64,000 bases of DNA, from positions 32,877,884 to 32,941,883 of the forward strand of contig CM059197.1 of the NCBI GenBank assembly GCA_030323885.1, read 5' to 3'. Below the pieces are notes generated by a model that saw only the letters and a program-made list of their open reading frames with translations, ran no database searches and was not told the origin of the DNA. Source of the stretch: Branchipolynoe longqiensis (Eukaryota; Annelida; Polychaeta; Phyllodocida; Polynoidae). A program made the position numbers and the translations under genes. Below, one piece after another: positions 62,995 to 64,000 of this stretch. Numbering within the stretch: the stretch's first letter is position 1; every line of letters starts with the position of its first letter.

Positions 62995-63500
62995 GTATGT
63001 ACAGAGTCTGTGCAGAGTCTGTGCAGAGTCTTACAGAGTCTGTGCAGACTCTGACAGAGTATGTGCATAGTCTGCACATAGTACTACAGACTGCACATAA
63101 TCTGCACATAGTCTCGAAGAGTATGTGCAGAGTCTATAGAGAGTATGTGCAGAATCTTGAAGAGTCTTGCAGTTTCTGTGCAGAGTCTGTCCAGAGTATT
63201 ACAGAGTCTGTACATAGTCTGTGCAGAGACTCACAGACTGCGCATAGTATGCACATAGTATGCGCACAGTATGTGCAGAGGATATGCATAGTCTTGCAGA
63301 GTCTGTACAGAGTATGTGCAGAGTTACATAGTGTCGGCGACTTTACAATAGTTTTAGAGAGTCTGCACAGTCTGCCAAAGTATGCACATAGTCTGTGCAG
63401 AGTCTTGCAGAGTCTGACAGAGTTTGTAGAGAGTCTGCACAGTCTGACAGAGTATGCAATAGTCTGTACATAGTCGGTGCAGAGTCTTACAGAGTCTCTA
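62995..63500. repeat. AGAGTCTGTGC minisatellite
   Basis: Irregular 10-12-bp units (GTGCAGAGTCT, GCACATAGTCT, TACAGAGTCTG) in both orientations. The 181-codon plus ORF, rich in C/A/E/S/V, comes from this array. Confidence 0.9.
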
Positions 63501-63839
63501 TAGATTGCACCATGTTAACATATTCACATTCTGATTAAATACATAAATAGCTACGAGCTTAAGAAGTTGTCCTTTCAAGGTGAAAGTTAATGAGTAAATC
63601 CAAGGTCATTTTCGCAGAAGTAGTTGGTGATTATTCTTTTATCACTAGCAGTGCACCTAATGGGAAACCATGCTTTGTGTGTGGGTTTGTGTGGGTGTGT
63701 GGGTTGAGTGCGGTGGGATGGAGGGGGGATCTGTCCTGATGCTATAGGCATAGAGACGAACAGTTCACACTCCATATATAATGCAGGCCGAGGAAACAGA
63801 AAGCTATCTGGTAGATTACAGTCATACAGTCGTCACCAC

Positions 63840-64000
63840 TCCTCCCAACAACCGTTCAGTCAAGCCCCTTTGCCGCCCCATCCCCCGCCCCATTCCTGCC
63901 CCGTCCTCCCCATTCCAGTCCCATCCCCGCCCCAGGGCCGCCTCACCCCCGCCTCACCCCCGCCTCATCCCCGCCTCACCACCGCCACATTACCGCCCCA
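63840..64000. repeat. CCGCCCC/CCGCCTCA-rich sequence at the right edge
   Basis: Repeated CCCCGCCTCACCCC and CCGCCCCATCCC. Contains GC-box-like words but looks like a tandem tract; it continues past the window. Confidence 0.75.

Overview
This window looks like intergenic or intronic DNA from an animal nuclear genome. The base composition, the very high load of (TA)n, (GT)n and (CAC)n simple sequence, tRNA-derived SINEs with internal pol III A/B boxes, a non-LTR retrotransposon fragment, and many short terminal-inverted-repeat elements with TA, TTA or TTAA target duplications all point to a metazoan. The repeat style suggests a marine invertebrate, perhaps a mollusc or other lophotrochozoan, but that is an impression and not a demonstration. 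I found no convincing host protein-coding gene. The only recognisable protein is the C-terminal end of a LINE reverse-transcriptase polyprotein (39575-40225, minus strand). Most long ORFs are artefacts of tandem repeats whose unit length or composition keeps frames open.

Layout: 0-4.5 kb holds a GT-rich array, a 1.4 kb nest of two inverted-repeat elements, and a TTAA-flanked element split by two younger insertions. 5-14 kb carries several copies of the main SINE (here SINE-A), a 785-bp TIR element and two 174-bp tandem units. 14.2-15.5 kb is one (CCACCT/CAC)n block. 16-20.3 kb has SINE tails, a ~130-bp and an ~83-bp tandem array, and two TIR elements. 21-29.7 kb is dense in SINE-A and MITEs. 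30-31.4 kb is pyrimidine/CA simple sequence. 31.6-33.6 kb holds a ~360-bp repeat carrying two precise 501-bp copies of a tRNA-like SINE composite. 35 kb has a CpG-rich, promoter-like core where strand composition flips from C-rich to G-rich. 36-41.4 kb has nested SINE/MITE/LINE insertions. 41.9-48.2 kb is mostly GT- or CA-rich satellite. 50.2-50.5 kb is a second promoter-like GC-rich segment with a 31-codon ORF downstream. 50.8-52.3 kb is a 48-bp minisatellite. 53.2-54.6 kb has hairpins and short-unit arrays. 55-58 kb has further MITEs and a SINE-B copy whose A-box region has expanded into a ~500-bp minisatellite. 59-64 kb has SINE-A copies, a 266-bp MITE and a last minisatellite.

Repeat families defined here: SINE-A (about 340 bp, tRNA-like head, common body, tail ending in TAAAACAACAACAAAC-like sequence); SINE-B (about 320 bp, tRNA-like head with A box TGGCGGAGTGG); SINE-C (a composite with 72-nt cloverleaf-compatible heads); MITE-178 (TA target, ends CAGTAAAACCTCTCTAA); FB-500 (TA target, ends CAGTATAACCCCGTTAAACC); TTAA-350 (TTAA target, ends AGCTGCATAGTCCGATG); MITE-252 (ends GAGCCTGTCTCAAAAGG, lying in (TA)n); R1 (about 300 bp, unclassified); R2 (about 360 bp, with a palindromic TATAATGCGTTATA motif). 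Nesting gives a partial chronology: TTAA-350 copies were hit by MITE-178, SINE-A and SINE-B; one SINE-A was hit by FB-500. The most interesting signal is a set of 51-71 bp insertions of the SINE-A tail alone, all cut at nearly the same internal point and several with clear target duplications.
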